Of a DNA stretch of 50,842 nt, positions 17,194 through 26,371 are shown in pieces. Under the pieces are notes generated by a model. The model had not been told where the DNA came from. It ran no database searches and worked only from the letters and a program-made list of their open reading frames with translations. This stretch comes from Lachnospiraceae bacterium (GTDB taxonomy: Bacteria > Bacillota > Clostridia > Lachnospirales > Lachnospiraceae): NCBI GenBank assembly GCA_017448845.1, contig JAFSKT010000015.1, positions 1-50,842 of the forward strand. Direction: 5' to 3'. Every line of letters starts with the position of its first letter. Positions within the stretch are counted from its first letter, which is position 1. A program made the translations under genes and the position numbers.

Positions 17194-18576
17194 ATGGTTT
17201 TCAGTTCCTTAGTTTTTTTATTCCGGTTCATGCCGGTATTCTTCATAATATACTATCTCGTTCCCGCCAGGTTTAAGAACTTCGTGCTTTTCACGGGAAG
17301 CATGATATTTTATGCCTGGGGGGAGCCTAAGTATTCTATACTCATAATCTGTTCCCTGACAGTAAATTATTGCATGGCCATTTTTATGGACAGGTTCGAT
17401 CCGTTCCTTCGTGGTTTGGAGAGAAAAGTGCTCCTGATACTCACGCTTTTCTATGATATCGGGATGCTCTTTGTGTTCAAATACACGGGCTTTGTGGTAT
17501 CCACCATAAACAGCATAGCCCATACCGAGATCCCGGTTCCGAACATCATGCTTCCCCTCGGGATCAGTTTCTATACCTTCCAGATAATGTCCTATGTGAT
17601 AGATGTATATCTGCAGAAGATAGAGGTGGAAAGATCCTATTTGAATCTCGGTACTTATCTGGTGATGTTCCCCCAGCTGATCGCGGGACCCATTGTCAAG
17701 TTCCACAGTGTTGAAACGGGACTGAAGCGAAGGCGCGTGCATCATATCAACATTGAGAACGGCTTCAAGATCTTTACCATGGGGCTTGGGTGTAAGGTTA
17801 TTTTTGCTAACAGTCTGGGAAACATCTGGACTGCCTGTCAGGAAGCGGGATATGATAATATCTCTACTCTTTTTGCATGGATGGGAATCGCCGCCTATAC
17901 TCTTCAGCTGTACTTCGATTTCTCCGGCTATTCCCTTATGGCTATAGGACTGGGCCAGATGTTAGGTTTCAGATTTCCTGAGAACTTCAAGCATCCCTAT
18001 GCTTCCCGCAGCATCACTGAGTTTTGGAAAAAATGGCATATCTCCCTTACTTCATGGTTCAGGGAATATCTCTATATCCCTCTGGGGGGAAACAGGATGG
18101 GAGCGGCCCGTACCGTATTGAATATGTTCATCGTCTGGCTTATAACCGGACTCTGGCATGGGGCAGCCTGGAATTTTGTCCTTTGGGGCATCTACTATTT
18201 TGTAATAATCATGATCGAAAGACTGTTTTTAAAGAAACTGTTCTTAGACAGGTCGGTGTTCTTTTCCAGGATATATACCCTGATCATTGTGATGCTGGGA
18301 TGGGTACTCTTTGCGGCTCCTTCTTTAAGTGAAGCAGTAGTTTATATTTCAAGGATGTTTACCATCAATCCCGGGACGGATTTCATTGAATATTTCTATA
18401 CCTATTGGTATATTTTCGTTTTGGCCGTGATATTTGCAACGCCTTTTCCCTCAAGGTGGTACAGGAAACACAGGAAAAACCCGATCTCATTTATCTTCCT
18501 GCTGGCGGTATTCTTTATTTCAGTGGGATTGCTGGTGGATTCGGTTTATAATCCCTTCCTGTATTTCAGATTTTAG
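17194..18576 (+). CDS. MBOAT-family membrane O-acyltransferase (AlgI/DltB type)
   Basis: A 460-residue multispanning protein that transfers acyl (usually acetyl) groups across the membrane to envelope polymers. Characteristic segments: FYAWGEPKY near the N-terminus, LPLGISFYTFQIMSYVIDVY, FPQLIAGPIV, LYFDFSGYS, FWKKWHISLTSWFREYLYIPLGG, and LWHGAAWNF, whose His (about residue 321) is the conserved catalytic residue. It pairs with the SGNH-domain gene 27 nt downstream, the usual two-component arrangement for exopolysaccharide or cell-wall O-acetylation. The acceptor polymer is not identified here. Confidence 0.95.
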   Translation: MVFSSLVFLFRFMPVFFIIYYLVPARFKNFVLFTGSMIFYAWGEPKYSILIICSLTVNYCMAIFMDRFDPFLRGLERKVLLILTLFYDIGMLFVFKYTGFVVSTINSIAHTEIPVPNIMLPLGISFYTFQIMSYVIDVYLQKIEVERSYLNLGTYLVMFPQLIAGPIVKFHSVETGLKRRRVHHINIENGFKIFTMGLGCKVIFANSLGNIWTACQEAGYDNISTLFAWMGIAAYTLQLYFDFSGYSLMAIGLGQMLGFRFPENFKHPYASRSITEFWKKWHISLTSWFREYLYIPLGGNRMGAARTVLNMFIVWLITGLWHGAAWNFVLWGIYYFVIIMIERLFLKKLFLDRSVFFSRIYTLIIVMLGWVLFAAPSLSEAVVYISRMFTINPGTDFIEYFYTYWYIFVLAVIFATPFPSRWYRKHRKNPISFIFLLAVFFISVGLLVDSVYNPFLYFRF

Positions 18577-18603
18577 GGGATTTAAGACAGGAAAGAAGGA
18601 AAC

Positions 18604-19935
18604 ATGGATTTTTTCAGAAAGTGTCCGTTTTTATCCACAGTTGTGCTGATAGTTACAGCGCTCTTCATATATGGGATGCTTCTTGCCACAAAGACGGTGA
18701 AGGCCTCCAATTCCGTTAATTTAAGTAACGATCTGGAGACTGTCGGCGTTGCCACCGCTGTGCAGGAGATCAAAGTCAGGCTCCAGAACTGGAGAGACGG
18801 CATCAACGACAGGGATTATACCGTTGATTATATGCCTACGGAATATGTTCCTGACGAGGATATGATCAATGCTTTTTCTCCCCCGGAAGCAGTGGCTGAT
18901 GTCGGTGATGAGGAGCTTACGGATGAGGAAAAGGCAGACAGAGTCTTAAAGGACGAAGAGGATGCTGCGGCAGAGGAACGAAGGGCTGAACGCAGTGAGA
19001 AGATGAAGAACGGTGAAACCGACGAGTTCTTAAGGGATGCCTTTAAGACAAAGCTGGAAGAAAATGATTCCTCTACCCCCGGAGATACATATGACGGTTT
19101 TTACACTGTGGGAGACAGCTATTTTACTTCCGGTGATACGGTGATAATCGGGGATTCCAGGGAGCAGGGTTTCGGTATGTATTCCGGGCTGGATGGTATA
19201 GTTTCCTATGCCATGAAGAGCTACGGGGTTCATCAGGTATTTACAAAGAAATGGATAGACTCCGAATTCGGGAAGCTTACTTTGGAAGAAGCCATGGCTG
19301 CCAATAAGGGGAAATTCAGGAAGGTCTATATCAAATTCGGCTTAAACGAAATGGGCTGGGCTGATGAGGATACCTTTGACAACGCTTATTACCAGCTTAT
19401 TGATATGATCAAGTATTATCAGCCGAATGCGGTGATCTACATCCAGAGCATAATCAACGTTACAGCTGCGAAATCCAATGAATCAAACGTTTTCAACAAT
19501 CCGAACATCAATGCAAGGAATGAAGCCCTGAAGGTGGTGGCTGCAAAGGAGCACGTGGCGTATCTGGACTTAAATTCGGTAATGGCTGACAGCGAAGGAA
19601 ACCTTCCTGCGGACTTTGCTTCGGACGGCATTCATATCAAGCAGAAATATATGTATCTCTGGGTGGATTTCCTTAAGACCCATGCGGTAGTGGGAAGTTC
19701 CGGGGAAGCGGCGGCCCTGATCGATGAGGACGGCGCATACATTCCTCCTGAAGAGAAGGAAGAAACGGAAGAAGGACCCGAAGAAGCTCCTGAAGAGGAT
19801 ACGGTTTCCGAGGACAGCATAGAAGACACTTCCGAGGAAGCGGTTCAGGAAGATAATGATAAAACGGGAGAGATCGTTGATACGGAAGCCCCCTCGGAAT
19901 CCCGTGGTGACTGGGAAACCGGAGGAGGAATTTGA
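18604..19935 (+). CDS. Membrane-anchored SGNH-hydrolase-type acyltransferase partner
   Basis: 443 residues with an N-terminal signal-anchor (about 12-30) followed by an acidic helical linker. The SGNH domain (about 165-365) has block I VIIGDSRE with Ser near residue 185, block III FGLNEMGW and block V SDGIHI with Asp341/His344. This is the full catalytic set of the AlgX/DHHW-like partners of MBOAT proteins, which receive the acyl group and place it on the polysaccharide outside the membrane. The last about 75 residues are highly acidic Glu/Pro/Asp repeats, possibly a spacer. Operon partner of the upstream MBOAT gene. Confidence 0.88.
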   Translation: MDFFRKCPFLSTVVLIVTALFIYGMLLATKTVKASNSVNLSNDLETVGVATAVQEIKVRLQNWRDGINDRDYTVDYMPTEYVPDEDMINAFSPPEAVADVGDEELTDEEKADRVLKDEEDAAAEERRAERSEKMKNGETDEFLRDAFKTKLEENDSSTPGDTYDGFYTVGDSYFTSGDTVIIGDSREQGFGMYSGLDGIVSYAMKSYGVHQVFTKKWIDSEFGKLTLEEAMAANKGKFRKVYIKFGLNEMGWADEDTFDNAYYQLIDMIKYYQPNAVIYIQSIINVTAAKSNESNVFNNPNINARNEALKVVAAKEHVAYLDLNSVMADSEGNLPADFASDGIHIKQKYMYLWVDFLKTHAVVGSSGEAAALIDEDGAYIPPEEKEETEEGPEEAPEEDTVSEDSIEDTSEEAVQEDNDKTGEIVDTEAPSESRGDWETGGGI

Positions 19936-19945
19936 TCGGACTGTT

Positions 19946-20857
19946 TTAGACTACTTTAGCCATAGCCATGGGATAAGGCTGTCCGTCCTTGACAACCTTT
20001 GAGCAGGCGATGGCAAGAGATCCGGGACCGATATGGCAGGAGATGCTCAAGGGAAGCGGATCTATATGCAGGCTGCAGTTAGGGAAGGTATTCTCTATCT
20101 CCCTTGCAAATTCTTCCGCAGCTTCTTCGTTTTCGGTATGGGCAACCTCTATCCAGATGGAAGGGTTTTCCGGATCATATCCGCCTAAGCGGTTATCGAT
20201 ATCATTTTTCAGGGCATTTATCATAATGCTCTTTGCCTGTTTCAGGCCGCGGCACTTGGAAAAGGCATCCAGCTTTTCACCCTGTATAGTAAGAATAGGC
20301 TTTAAGTTAAGTATCTTCGCAAGAGCTGCACCTGCGGGAGTAACTCTGCCGCCCTTCTTTAAGTATTCAAGGGTATCTATGGTTATATAAATGCTGGACT
20401 CATATTTGGCCGCTTCAAGGATCTCTCTGATCCTGGCAGCCGAGTTTCCGTTTTGTGCTAAATATTTCGCATCATAAGCAGACTGACGCTGGGTAACGGA
20501 AATACGCTGGTTATTGACCACCTGTACCCTGCCGTCATAGTCAGATGCATAGATCAGTGCGTTTTCACATGCACCGGAAAGGCCGCTGGACATGGGAATG
20601 TGGACGATCTCGTCATATCCCTCGGCAAAGATGCTGTCCCAAAGAGAGATCACGTCTCCGGCAGCAGGCTGTGATGTGGTCACATCCGCACCCTGGGAGA
20701 GAAAATCATAAAAGTCCTTCTGGGACAGATTCACACAGTCAAGATATTCTTTTTCATTGATCATGAAGGGCATTGGAATGACAAAAATGCCGTTTTCCTT
20801 TCCCTCTTCGGGAGTGATCCCGCTGTTAGTGTCAGTTACGATAGCTACTCTACTCAT
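19946..20857 (-). CDS. DegV family fatty-acid-binding protein
   Basis: DegV/FakB proteins bind a single fatty acid and present it to the kinase FakA for incorporation into phospholipid. 303 residues with the N-terminal VAIVTDTNSGITPEEGKENGIFVIPMPF, ADVTTSQPA (the conserved TSQP loop), IPMSSGLSGACENA and the C-terminal SCHIGPGSLAIACS with the conserved ligand-carboxylate-contacting His. Start supported by GAGGTGA. Convergent with the SGNH gene (10-nt gap). No fakA is visible nearby. Confidence 0.93.
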   Translation of the reverse strand: MSRVAIVTDTNSGITPEEGKENGIFVIPMPFMINEKEYLDCVNLSQKDFYDFLSQGADVTTSQPAAGDVISLWDSIFAEGYDEIVHIPMSSGLSGACENALIYASDYDGRVQVVNNQRISVTQRQSAYDAKYLAQNGNSAARIREILEAAKYESSIYITIDTLEYLKKGGRVTPAGAALAKILNLKPILTIQGEKLDAFSKCRGLKQAKSIMINALKNDIDNRLGGYDPENPSIWIEVAHTENEEAAEEFAREIENTFPNCSLHIDPLPLSISCHIGPGSLAIACSKVVKDGQPYPMAMAKVV

Positions 20858-21082
20858 AGTTACGTCACCTCATTGAACAGTATCCCATCGTCTATTCTTG
20901 TTGCGATTCTAACATAAAAAATCGCCGGAAACAACGTAGTAATGCGGTCTACGTGTCATTGTAAGGTGAACCGTATCTACTGTATATGTGTATTTCGGGG
21001 CTGTATGCCGGGATATTGTATAAACAATTCATACAATTTTAGTTTTGCGCCTATTTAAATACAATATTTTTTTAAAATTGTG

Positions 21083-21111
21083 TTGACAATTATTCCGTAA
21101 TGAGATATACT
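21083..21111 (+). promoter_or_regulatory. Strong promoter of a presumptive structured RNA
   Basis: TTGACA (21083-21088), exactly 17 nt, TATACT (21106-21111). One of the best promoter matches in the window, yet no ORF of normal size follows for 450 nt. Predicted start near 21118. Confidence 0.75.
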
Positions 21112-21117
21112 CACATC

Positions 21118-21462
21118 ATCAAAGAAAGAGACGGAACAAAGCCGACGGGGAGGTCGGCAGCAGAGGTAACTTGGATGATAATTATTATCTCTGATCGGAA
21201 AATCTAAGGAACGGAGGTACGGACCGCCAGACAAGTTATTTCACAATTTAGTTTTTGTATCAGTAGTCCAGCATAAAAGGCATACGTGAGCGGAAGCGGG
21301 CAAAAATAACATATAAGAGTCTTACCGACCAGGTGAGGACGACGGGCCCGATTTAATAGATTAGCGCAGAACGGAATGCATTAAGGAGGTACAATCCATT
21401 GGGACATTCAGATGATACAATAGGGTAAAGGGGCACCGGAGTTTCGCGTTGGGTGTCCCTTT
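21118..21462 (+). ncRNA. Candidate structured non-coding RNA, about 345 nt, class not assigned
   Basis: Begins just downstream of a strong promoter and ends at an 11-bp hairpin (21427-21437 with 21452-21462). It contains several clear hairpins: GCCGAC...GTCGGC near 21141-21158, CAGAGGTA...TATCTCTG near 21162-21194, and a possible long-range CGGGC (21297-21301) with GCCCG (21346-21350). There is no ORF beyond a nine-codon one (21399-21428). It lacks the landmarks of tmRNA (tag frame, TTCGA arm), SRP RNA (GGAA/AGCA loop), RNase P (GAGGAAAGTCC, ACAGAA) and the common riboswitches I could recall. raiA-type or another large clostridial RNA remains possible. Confidence 0.55.
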
Positions 21463-21523
21463 AAAATTGCTTTTAAGTGTGTGTTTTCTGCTTTCGAAGA
21501 GTCTTTATGAGGGGATGTAAGAC

Positions 21524-21553
21524 TTGACGGGGGCATTTTTATTATTGTAGTAT
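21524..21553 (+). promoter_or_regulatory. Promoter of the HAD phosphatase gene (leaderless arrangement)
   Basis: TTGACG (21524-21529), 18-nt spacer, TAGTAT (21548-21553), then seven bases to the ATG at 21561. The transcript should begin at or next to the start codon; no Shine-Dalgarno is present. Confidence 0.55.
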
Positions 21554-21560
21554 CTTTTCT

Positions 21561-22211
21561 ATGGATAAGAAGATAAAAACCGACGGAATAATATTAGACA
21601 TAGACGGAACCATCTGGGATTCCACAGCCATAGTTGCCAAAGCCTGGAACAGGGCGGCAAGGGAAGCGGGGTCGCTGCGCAGTGAGGTTATAACTGCAGA
21701 TCTCCTGAAGACTCAGTTCGGAAAGCCGATGGATGAGATCGGGAGATGTGTTTTCCCCATGGATACTGCGGAAAAGCGGGAGACGATCATGGAGCTCTGC
21801 TGCAGGTATGAACATGAAGAACTGAGAGCTGATCCCTGTGATGTGGTTTTCCCGGGAGTTTATGACACCATCAAAGAACTTTCCGGCAGGATAAGATTTT
21901 ATATCGTCAGCAACTGCCAGAAAGGCTATATTGAGCTGGTCTGTGAAAAGACCGGCCTTGGTGGTTTTATCACGGATTATGAGAGTTTCGGCAACACCGG
22001 TATGGGTAAGGCCGATAATATAAAAGAGCTGGTTAAGAGAAACGGCTTAAAGAACCCTGTATATATCGGGGACACGGAGGGGGACAGGATAGCCTGTGAG
22101 GAAGCAGGGGTACCCTTTGTACACGCTGCATACGGGTTCGGAGATCTGCAAGAGGATGGCGCAGCTGCGGTAATAGATTCTTTTGAAAAGGTAAAGGACA
22201 TTTTTGAATGA
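21561..22211 (+). CDS. HAD-superfamily phosphatase (phosphoglycolate/pyrophosphatase type)
   Basis: 216 residues. Motif I DIDGTIWDS supplies the nucleophile Asp and the acid/base Asp. A helical cap of type C1 follows (about 20-90). Motif II is FYIVSNCQKG, motif III K is about residue 150 (MGKADNIKELVKRNG), and motif IV is YIGDTEGDRIACEEAGV. Such enzymes hydrolyse small phosphate esters; the substrate cannot be read from sequence. The start has no ribosome binding site and the promoter abuts it. The stop overlaps the ATG of the amidase gene (ATGA), so the two are coupled. Confidence 0.9.
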   Translation: MDKKIKTDGIILDIDGTIWDSTAIVAKAWNRAAREAGSLRSEVITADLLKTQFGKPMDEIGRCVFPMDTAEKRETIMELCCRYEHEELRADPCDVVFPGVYDTIKELSGRIRFYIVSNCQKGYIELVCEKTGLGGFITDYESFGNTGMGKADNIKELVKRNGLKNPVYIGDTEGDRIACEEAGVPFVHAAYGFGDLQEDGAAAVIDSFEKVKDIFE

Positions 22212-24781
22212 GGCAAGTCAGGTCTATGGATAAGAGAAGAAAACACATTACAGCTTTATTTATGGCATCTGTGATGGCAGTTACGCTGCTGCCTTCAGGA
22301 ACGGTCATTGCAGGACCGGAAGGAAATACCGGGATCGAGTCCTATTCCAAAGGTGCCCCTTATGAATTTTCCCCGGATAAGGGGGCTGTAGAACAGCTGG
22401 AGGATCTGTTTACCACCATCGATCTGCAGGAAGCTTCCATAAGCGATCTTCAGCGTGAGATGGAAAAGGGGAACCTCACATCCGAAATGCTTACGGAGAT
22501 GTATTTAAGCAGGATCGAGGCCTATGACAGACGGGAAGACTTAAATTCCATAATCAGGATAAACGAAAATGCCCTGGATGACGCCAGAAAACTGGATGAA
22601 GAAAGGGCTGCGGGAAAGATCCGCGGAAAGATGCACGGTATTCCCATTGTGGTAAAAGATAATTACAATGTGGCCGGAATGCCTACTGCCGCCGGTTCTG
22701 TAGCTCTTGCGGACTTTTATGTTTCCGAAGACGCCGGAGCGGTAAAGAAGCTTAAGGAAGCGGGTGCGGTTATCATAGCAAGGGCAAATCTTTCCGAATT
22801 CGCATACAGTGCTGTTGACTCCCACTCCACCTTGGGAGGAGAGGCCCATAATGCGTATGATACAAAAAGGTCGGCAGCCGGATCATCAGGAGGTACCGCA
22901 ACAGCTGTAAGATCCAATTTTGCTGCAGCAGGACTGGGAACCGATACGGGAGGTTCCATAAGGAATCCTGCCAACTGGTCAAATCTCTTCGGCATCAGGC
23001 CTTCCAAAGGGCTGACATCTATTGAAGGTGTGATCCCTCTTGCGGCTTCCAGAGATACCACCGGACCAATGGCAAAGACGGCAGAAGACCTTGCCATAGT
23101 TCTGGAAGCTATGGCAGGAACTGACGAAGGGGACGACTTTACGATCGAAGCAGATGCCGATGCTCTTCTCGGAGACGGGTATTCGACAGATCTTCCCGTG
23201 GGTTCTCTCAAGGGAAAGAGGATAGGATACTTAAGGTCCTCTTTTGATTATTCTTCACTAAGCGTAGACAGGCTGAATGATCTATGCGTAGATCTGTTTG
23301 GGGTAAGGGACGGTTTTACAGAAGAAGATCGGCTTCCTGCATATAAACTTGCAACCGAGACAAATTCCCTTGTGATGAGGGCTAGAGCGGATCTTAGAAA
23401 AGCAGGAGCGGAGTTCGTGGATCTTTCGGATGAACCGTTCATGTCTGATGAAGAATTATTTTTATATAGATACCTGAATACAGGTAGAACTACTGAATAT
23501 GATATCAACAGCTATCTGAATAAATATGCCGGGGATAACAAGATAAAAACGGTAAATGATATTCTTAAAACAGGAACAGATATCGGATATATAGGGGATT
23601 ATCTCCAGCATAATTTTAACGAAAATCATCCTCCGGTTGAGACTTTTAACAGGGATGACTATGGAAATTACGGCTACATAGAATACGGTAAAGGAAAATA
23701 CTTAAGGTCCCGCAGCTGGGAAAAAACACTGGAAATCCGGAAGGCAGTTTCCCGGGTTATGGAAGAAAACGATGTGGATGCCATAATGTATCTGCACTTT
23801 GAGACCCCTTCACCCATTCAGAATACGTATGATTATTGGGAAAGTTCTTCAGAATATGACCGGACTTTCGGACCTGCATTGGGTCTTCCGGATATGAACA
23901 TGCCAATCGGTTTTCTGTCTGCGGATCTTAAAGGCGGAGATAACAAGCTTCCTGTGGGCCTTGCTCTGGTCGGTAGATTCGGAGGAGAAAGGGAGCTTTT
24001 TGAGATTGCAAACGTGTATGAAAAATGTGCAGGAGATATGACCGACCGTTCTCCGGAAAATACCCCGGCCCTTCGCGATGAAAGGCTGAATTCCTATTTA
24101 GATGCTCTGATGGAAAAAGCCTGTGATATCGATCCAAACAGATACGGCGGAGAGAATACTTCAAAGATAAGAAAACTGAATGATGCCTATAAGAAGGCCC
24201 TGGATGCGGATTATTCGGATCCGTACAGCGTATACGGGGCGGCATATGAGCTGGCGGTGGCTTATGACAAGCTTATAGACACCGACAGGGAAAAGAGGAA
24301 AGCTGCAGGAACCGTTCTGGTCAAAGGGCAGAAGATAAAAGATATCTCATCTTCAATGTTTAGCGGCGTTGAGGGTATCACACACTATGCTTCCGACGAT
24401 AAAAAAATCGCCTCTGTTACTAAGAAGGGCCAGCTCAAGGGAAAGAATCCGGGAAAAACGGTGATCAAAGCTATTGATGCAAAAGACAAAAAGAATAAGG
24501 TCACCTTATCTTCCTGTACCGTTACCGTTTTAGATAAGCCGGAATTACAGTTTGAGGACAGCTATAGTTCAGCGGAGCTTCCTCAGGTTATAAGCGGATA
24601 TGGAGCCCTGGTCTCTTCTGATCCCGAGCTGCTTAATGCAGATAAGTGGATCAGCAGCAAGAGTGAAGTGGCAGAAGTTGATCCTGAAAGCGGAAAGATC
24701 ACCATAAAAGGCAAGGGAAAGACAAAGATCACGGCCTTTTTCGGGAATGTTAAAGTTAAGGGTACCATAAAAGTAGAGTAA
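22208..24781 (+). CDS. Secreted amidase-signature hydrolase with C-terminal Ig-like (Big_2) domains
   Basis: 857 residues from ATG 22208 (22226 is an alternative that still keeps the signal peptide KRRKHITALFMASVMAVTLLPSG). The amidase domain (about 60-620) has the Ser-cisSer-Lys triad: Lys in VVKDNYNVAG (about 150), Ser in AAGSSGGTATA (about 226) and the nucleophile Ser in TDTGGSIRNPA (about 250). About 690-857 are two Ig-like repeats with ITHYASDDKKIASVTKKGQLKGKNPGKT, a common wall/secretion accessory. GatA-like enzymes are cytoplasmic; the signal peptide makes an extracellular amide substrate (peptide, N-acyl compound) likely. Coupled to the HAD gene by ATGA. Confidence 0.9.
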   Translation: MRQVRSMDKRRKHITALFMASVMAVTLLPSGTVIAGPEGNTGIESYSKGAPYEFSPDKGAVEQLEDLFTTIDLQEASISDLQREMEKGNLTSEMLTEMYLSRIEAYDRREDLNSIIRINENALDDARKLDEERAAGKIRGKMHGIPIVVKDNYNVAGMPTAAGSVALADFYVSEDAGAVKKLKEAGAVIIARANLSEFAYSAVDSHSTLGGEAHNAYDTKRSAAGSSGGTATAVRSNFAAAGLGTDTGGSIRNPANWSNLFGIRPSKGLTSIEGVIPLAASRDTTGPMAKTAEDLAIVLEAMAGTDEGDDFTIEADADALLGDGYSTDLPVGSLKGKRIGYLRSSFDYSSLSVDRLNDLCVDLFGVRDGFTEEDRLPAYKLATETNSLVMRARADLRKAGAEFVDLSDEPFMSDEELFLYRYLNTGRTTEYDINSYLNKYAGDNKIKTVNDILKTGTDIGYIGDYLQHNFNENHPPVETFNRDDYGNYGYIEYGKGKYLRSRSWEKTLEIRKAVSRVMEENDVDAIMYLHFETPSPIQNTYDYWESSSEYDRTFGPALGLPDMNMPIGFLSADLKGGDNKLPVGLALVGRFGGERELFEIANVYEKCAGDMTDRSPENTPALRDERLNSYLDALMEKACDIDPNRYGGENTSKIRKLNDAYKKALDADYSDPYSVYGAAYELAVAYDKLIDTDREKRKAAGTVLVKGQKIKDISSSMFSGVEGITHYASDDKKIASVTKKGQLKGKNPGKTVIKAIDAKDKKNKVTLSSCTVTVLDKPELQFEDSYSSAELPQVISGYGALVSSDPELLNADKWISSKSEVAEVDPESGKITIKGKGKTKITAFFGNVKVKGTIKVE

Positions 24782-24845
24782 TTATGCGGTAATAATGGCT
24801 AATTTCCGCGGTGAATAAGGAAAAGGACATTTTTGCCGTTGTGAC

Positions 24846-24874
24846 TTGACAGATATAGCTACTTTGTGTATAGT
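24846..24874 (+). promoter_or_regulatory. tRNA-Gly promoter
   Basis: TTGACA (24846-24851), 17 nt, TATAGT (24869-24874), 25 nt before the mature tRNA 5' end. Confidence 0.75.
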
Positions 24875-24899
24875 ATTCTTTGCGTCCGATAAAGGACAT

Positions 24900-24972
24900 G
24901 CGATAGTAGCTTAGCTGGTAAAGCGCCACCTTGCCAAGGTGGAGACCGCGGGTTCGAATCCCGTCTGTCGCT
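24900..24972 (+). tRNA. tRNA-Gly (anticodon GCC)
   Basis: A 73-nt cloverleaf: acceptor GCGATAG/CTGTCGC, D arm GCTTAGCTGGTAAAGC, anticodon loop CTTGCCAAG giving GCC, T arm GCGGGTTCGAATCCCGT, discriminator T, no encoded CCA. Its 3' part (24953-24972) is the attachment core for two integrative elements and stays intact after integration. Confidence 0.95.
24953..24972 (+). repeat. Attachment core 1 (attL) in the tRNA-Gly 3' end
   Basis: TTCGAATCCCGTCTGTCGCT, present identically at 42832-42851 and 49546-49565. It spans the T-loop to the acceptor end, the standard target of tyrosine integrases. Confidence 0.9.
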
Positions 24973-24984
24973 TGGTTGATGAGG

Positions 24985-25019
24985 TCTCGTAAATCCAGTT
25001 TTTATCAGGGTTTACGAGA
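24985..25019. terminator. Terminator behind tRNA-Gly / integrase gene end
   Basis: TCTCGTAAATCC pairs with GGGTTTACGAGA around an 11-nt loop, followed by TTTTCTTTTTC on the plus strand. It serves the tRNA transcript and overlaps the last codons of the convergent integrase gene. Confidence 0.75.
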
Positions 25020-26325
25020 TTTTCTTTTTCTCAAACTTGATCAATTTTCTGCGTGAACGCTGCGTGAATGACTGATTGAGGATCTCTTTTATCCCTTCCA
25101 GGCTTTCTGTCCGCATGTGGGAATAATATCTTTCATTGATCTCCACAGAGTGTCCAAGGAGATATGCTCTTTTGGTAGCCAGAATCCCCAATGGAATCAG
25201 GACATTGCTGTTAAGGCTCATGCGGAAGGCGTGGTTATTGGTAATATTGTAACCCATACGCTTGCACATACGCCGGAGCCGCTGGGAATAGGTCTCCTTA
25301 TTGAGCCAATCACCTTTTTCGTCACAGAAGATGAATTCCGAAGAAATGCCAAGTCTTTCCTGACATTCCTTAATCTCATTCAGAATGTTTTCAATAACTT
25401 CTGTTACGGGAAAATATCTGCCACCTTTAGGGTGAAGCCTTTCATTCTTTGTGTACGAAAGCTCTTCAAATGTTCTGCCCTGACCCTTTATTCTTGTCAT
25501 GCGCTGCTGTCTGTGGATGTGTAAGCCCATGTCACTTATATCTGACCAGCGGAGAGGCGGGATTTCGGCCACTCTGACACCGGTTTCAATCGAGAACAGC
25601 ATGGCGTAACCGATTATATCATATTCCCTCCCGGTCATTTCTTCCCTGATCCGTTTTTTTATGGCTTCTATTTCCTCATCGGTGAATATTTTTTCGTCTG
25701 AGCTTTTCACGGAATTATCGCAATTCTGATAGTAATTCTGAATATCTATGTTGTTAACGGGATTATTCCGAATTATCCGGTCATGCCTCAGGGCAAAATC
25801 AAATATCCGCCTGAGGATAAGCACACTGTCCTTTAATGCCCTTTCCTTTAGATGAAGCTTTTTGGAACGGCTATTGATATAGGCGGCTATTTCCGTATCG
25901 GTTAATCCTACCAGCCCTTTTGAGCGAAAATCTGACTCATAGAACCTTTCAAATACCTGTCTGTCACGCTCTATTGTATTTTCGGAGCGGTTCTGTATGT
26001 TAAGGCGGTAATCCTGTGACCGGTCAAATACATCCTGGATTGTTGATGAGGATATATCCTGGCTCTTATAGTATTTATATAAATAGTCGATCAGATCATC
26101 CTTATTTCTTCTCGTCACTTCCTTTCTTGGGCTGCCTATATAGGTTCGCCAGACGTTCTTGTTTTTGAGGAAAGATATCTCTCTTGTATGATGGGCCTCT
26201 ACAAATCTATTTTTGACCATATGCATTACTTCGGAGACTTCCCCACCGTCGAGATACAGTATATCATTACCTATATCCGACAGGAAAGAGGATAATCCAT
26301 TTTGTTCTATTCTGTTGTCTGACAT
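25012..26325 (-). CDS. Tyrosine recombinase / integrase of element 1
   Basis: Catalyses site-specific integration into and excision from tRNA-Gly. 437 residues: N-terminal part with possible arm-binding function, SAM-like core-binding domain (about 85-175, SENTIERDRQVFERFYESDF) and catalytic domain (about 195-420). The catalytic set is visible: ETGVRVAEIPPLRW (first Arg), NNHAFRMSLNS (HxxR), LGHSVEINERYYSH (His and the nucleophile Tyr). AAAGGGGGT precedes ATG 26325. The gene reads toward the tRNA and ends 40 nt from it, the standard arrangement. Intact, so element 1 is probably mobilisable. Confidence 0.93.
   Translation of the reverse strand: MSDNRIEQNGLSSFLSDIGNDILYLDGGEVSEVMHMVKNRFVEAHHTREISFLKNKNVWRTYIGSPRKEVTRRNKDDLIDYLYKYYKSQDISSSTIQDVFDRSQDYRLNIQNRSENTIERDRQVFERFYESDFRSKGLVGLTDTEIAAYINSRSKKLHLKERALKDSVLILRRIFDFALRHDRIIRNNPVNNIDIQNYYQNCDNSVKSSDEKIFTDEEIEAIKKRIREEMTGREYDIIGYAMLFSIETGVRVAEIPPLRWSDISDMGLHIHRQQRMTRIKGQGRTFEELSYTKNERLHPKGGRYFPVTEVIENILNEIKECQERLGISSEFIFCDEKGDWLNKETYSQRLRRMCKRMGYNITNNHAFRMSLNSNVLIPLGILATKRAYLLGHSVEINERYYSHMRTESLEGIKEILNQSFTQRSRRKLIKFEKKKIS
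25050..25071. repeat. Paired TGCGTGAA repeats, candidate integrase arm sites (left end)
   Basis: TGCGTGAAC at 25050 and TGCGTGAATGA at 25061, 11 nt apart, inside the 3' end of the integrase gene. The same pair, 12 nt apart, occurs about 70-80 nt inside both other attachment cores. Confidence 0.6.
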
Positions 26326-26371
26326 GGAATACCCCCTTTCCGTTTCGTTCCTTAAGACGCCATAAAAGTAG

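Noticed and set aside
21118..21462. Assignment of the structured RNA to cobalamin, c-di-GMP, ydaO, SRP, tmRNA or RNase P classes
   Set aside because: The conserved sequence landmarks of these classes that I can recall are not present.
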